DNA of 64,000 nucleotides from Mantamonas sphyraenae (lineage: Eukaryota; CRuMs; Mantamonadidae). Below the pieces are notes generated by a model. The model worked only from the letters and a program-made list of their open reading frames with translations, was not told the DNA's origin and ran no database searches. Where the stretch lies: contig JAPMXV010000040.1 in the NCBI GenBank assembly GCA_026936335.1, forward strand, positions 12,501-76,500. Reading direction: 5' to 3'. Shown piece by piece: positions 62,183 to 64,000 of the stretch; the first letter of the stretch is position 1; each line of letters starts with the position of its first letter. The translations under genes were made by a program, and so were the position numbers.

Positions 62183-64000
62183 ATGGACGACAGTGACGCG
62201 TATGTGCACGAGATCCAAATGTCTGCTCTCACCCAACGGGAGCGAGACTTGTTGGCTCAGAACCGCATGCGTACACACTCGTCCACACCTCAGGCGCCAG
62301 CACTGCACGAGCTGCGTGGTCGCTGGCAGGCCGAGGACGACGACGATGTGCTGCTGGACGACCACGACCATGCATACGACAGTGGCAACGAGGACGACGA
62401 CAACGCGTCGTGGAGCTCGCAGGCCTCGTCGCAGGGCAGTTCGGTTGTCGATCTGCACCATCTGGTACCGCGGGAAGTGGCAGGCGCGGCCAACTTTGGC
62501 ATCGCCTCGGGCATGATGCACCGCAACACAGGCAAACAGACGTTTCCCAGCAGTAGCAACAGAGACACACACGGCAGCGATGGCGAGGGGAGCAGCACAG
62601 GGGTGCTGTTCACGCGGTCGCGGCAAAAGTCTGGGCGTGTGGGCCGCGTGCAATCCGTCCGCCGCTCAAGCACGCAGGACAGCGAGGATCAGGGCTCAGA
62701 GGACGACGAGGACGAAGAGGAAGACGAAACCCATGTTGACATCACGCCCATTTCTAGTTTCAGCAACGCAGGCAACACCATCCGTGGACAAATTGCGGGC
62801 GCGGGAACGCCGAGCAAGCTGCGCTCGCTGCGTGCCGTTGGCGCCAACAAACCTGTCCCGCGCGTCCCGCTGGCCAACATGCCTCCGCGTACACAATATG
62901 AACAGGAAATTCTGGACGAGGAAACCACAGAGATGAGTCTCAGTGCACGTGTGCGCCCTTCCTCCTCTTCCACGGGTTCACGTACCCCGTCCACTTCCCT
63001 GCTCACCAATCGCCTCTACTCCACCTCGGCCCTGCGTGCCCCAAGCGCCACTGTACGCTCCACCACATCATCCACAAGCTCCCATACCACGTCACGCACC
63101 TCATCCACCACCCTTGGCGCTCCGGCATCACGCAACCAGTCGTACGGAGGCAGTGGAAACACGGGCGAACGCATCGAGTACCAACCACCCTCGCAGACTT
63201 CCACTGGCAAGACCAAGGCTCGCCCAGGCACAGCACGCAACAAGTATGCTCGTGCAGGTGTCCACTCTGCACCAGCCCTGCAGCAGCACACCGTGCGTCG
63301 CACTCGCCCTGTGTCTGCCGCGGCAGACATCACCCGGTACGACGGTCGCCACATCAAAACCAAGCGCAACCGGTTTAGTTCGCAGAGTGCAGCGGCGATG
63401 AACACACATGCGGCACGGCAACACTACGCACGCACACACACAAAGGGAAGCGCGGCCTTTGCCGGAGCTCGGCCTCTGTCCGCCACCGCCGCCGCCTCTG
63501 CATCCGCCTCGCACACGGGTAGGCATGTGACGTCGAGCAGCTCACGCACCACGCTTCGATCCATCCAACAGGCTGGGATGCGTGGTGACAAAAGCGCACG
63601 TGCGCTGTTTGCCATGAACACAGACAGCGAGTACAAGGACGCCTCTGCCATGCGCATCACACCGGAGCAGTTTCTGCGCCGTGTACAGACTCAGGCGCGC
63701 TACGAGAACGAGTTTGTGTATCTCATCAAGCCCACCAAGGAGAGCAACGCGTACACGTTGGAGATCATTGCGCGCGAAGAGTGTCCCATGGACGACTACT
63801 ACACCATGAGCCGCGACGGCGTCAACCACCTCCTCAACGGCGAGAGCGAAGAGTACATCTCTGCTGACCAGTGGCTGCGTGAGTACACGCTGTATCATCA
63901 GATCATGCGCATCCGCCTCTTCAACAAGTACCGCGAGTGGAAGTGCTTCGTCAACTGGAAACGCTGGGTCCACTTCCGCAAGATGGGCAAGAGTGGCCTC
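62183..64000 (+). CDS. Axonemal inner-arm dynein heavy chain, N-terminus (partial, runs off the window)
   Basis: 606 codons open from ATG 62183 to the window edge. The first 480 residues are disordered: acidic near 50-75 and 160-180, then Ser/Thr/Arg-rich. From about 500 the sequence becomes dynein heavy-chain-like: FLRRVQTQARYENEFVYLIK, DDYYTMSRDGVNHLLNGESE, DQWLREYTLYHQIMRIRLFN and KYREWKCFVNWKRWVHFRK, corresponding to the conserved block before the tail domain of single-headed inner-arm chains (DNAH6/DNAH3/7/12 group). The motor lies beyond the window. The disordered leader is longer than I expect for this family. With KAP3 and UNC119 it implies a motile cilium. Confidence 0.75.
   Translation, partial: MDDSDAYVHEIQMSALTQRERDLLAQNRMRTHSSTPQAPALHELRGRWQAEDDDDVLLDDHDHAYDSGNEDDDNASWSSQASSQGSSVVDLHHLVPREVAGAANFGIASGMMHRNTGKQTFPSSSNRDTHGSDGEGSSTGVLFTRSRQKSGRVGRVQSVRRSSTQDSEDQGSEDDEDEEEDETHVDITPISSFSNAGNTIRGQIAGAGTPSKLRSLRAVGANKPVPRVPLANMPPRTQYEQEILDEETTEMSLSARVRPSSSSTGSRTPSTSLLTNRLYSTSALRAPSATVRSTTSSTSSHTTSRTSSTTLGAPASRNQSYGGSGNTGERIEYQPPSQTSTGKTKARPGTARNKYARAGVHSAPALQQHTVRRTRPVSAAADITRYDGRHIKTKRNRFSSQSAAAMNTHAARQHYARTHTKGSAAFAGARPLSATAAASASASHTGRHVTSSSSRTTLRSIQQAGMRGDKSARALFAMNTDSEYKDASAMRITPEQFLRRVQTQARYENEFVYLIKPTKESNAYTLEIIAREECPMDDYYTMSRDGVNHLLNGESEEYISADQWLREYTLYHQIMRIRLFNKYREWKCFVNWKRWVHFRKMGKSGL

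Overview
The window is nuclear DNA from a unicellular, very probably flagellated, heterotrophic eukaryote. Genes sit on both strands, separated by tens to a few hundred bases. Many contain short GT-AG introns that restore intact protein families when removed. The cargo is purely eukaryotic: ubiquitin, SAR1, NMD3, PTEN, WDR82, TMEM33, FAM32A, KAP3, UNC119, axonemal dynein heavy chain, SHIP-like 5-phosphatase and type II Golgi glycosyltransferases. DNA is GC-rich, with many (CA)n/(TG)n tracts in introns and spacers. The domain mix would suit a choanoflagellate, filasterean or apusomonad type of protist, but I cannot name the species from sequence alone. I saw no tRNA, rRNA, CRISPR array or transposon.

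Layout. 1-10.8 kb: five ubiquitin or ubiquitin-like (UBL) loci on the + strand carry eight ubiquitin folds (a frameshifted di-ubiquitin gene, an 82-residue UBL ending in a bare Gly-Gly, a triple-UBL protein, and two single UBLs). They are interrupted by a minus-strand type II membrane protein and a ROCO-type LRR-Roc-COR protein whose P-loop lysine is lost. 10.8-16.3 kb: a 2.9-kb tandem duplication carrying two PAS-PAS-class III cyclase genes. 16.7-28.7 kb: aldo/keto reductase, FAM32A, a sialyltransferase, an N-myristoylated LRR-PP2C (PHLPP-like) phosphatase, SAR1, an F-box/LRR protein, a TIP30-like dehydrogenase and WDR82. 28.8-43.4 kb: PTEN, a GT31 fringe-like transferase, TMEM33, NMD3, a DUF229 sulfatase-fold ectoenzyme, a GT61-like transferase and KAP3. 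43.4-55.6 kb: a GT10 fucosyltransferase, a four-SH3 inositol 5-phosphatase, an EF-hand protein, a carbonyl-reductase-like SDR, a ferric reductase/NOX-type flavocytochrome, UNC119 and a bacterial-type cardiolipin synthase. 55.7-64 kb: two tandem GT61-like transferases, an SDR, a three-TM N-glycosylated membrane protein and the 5' end of an inner-arm dynein heavy chain.

Themes. (1) A UBL nursery: an intron sits at the same place (phase 0 after residue 6) in the ubiquitin gene and the triple-UBL gene, which argues for local duplication and divergence. (2) Surface-glycan synthesis: eight genes encode type II Golgi or ectoenzyme-like proteins. (3) Phosphoinositide, second-messenger and phosphatase signalling: PTEN, 4xSH3-INPP5, PHLPP-like PP2C, PAS-cyclases. 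(4) Cilium: KAP3, UNC119, dynein. Many genes are head-to-head with 50-200 bp between start codons, so shared bidirectional promoters are likely. Exon joins below were worked out by hand from reading frame, splice consensus and family alignment. They are inference until checked against transcripts.
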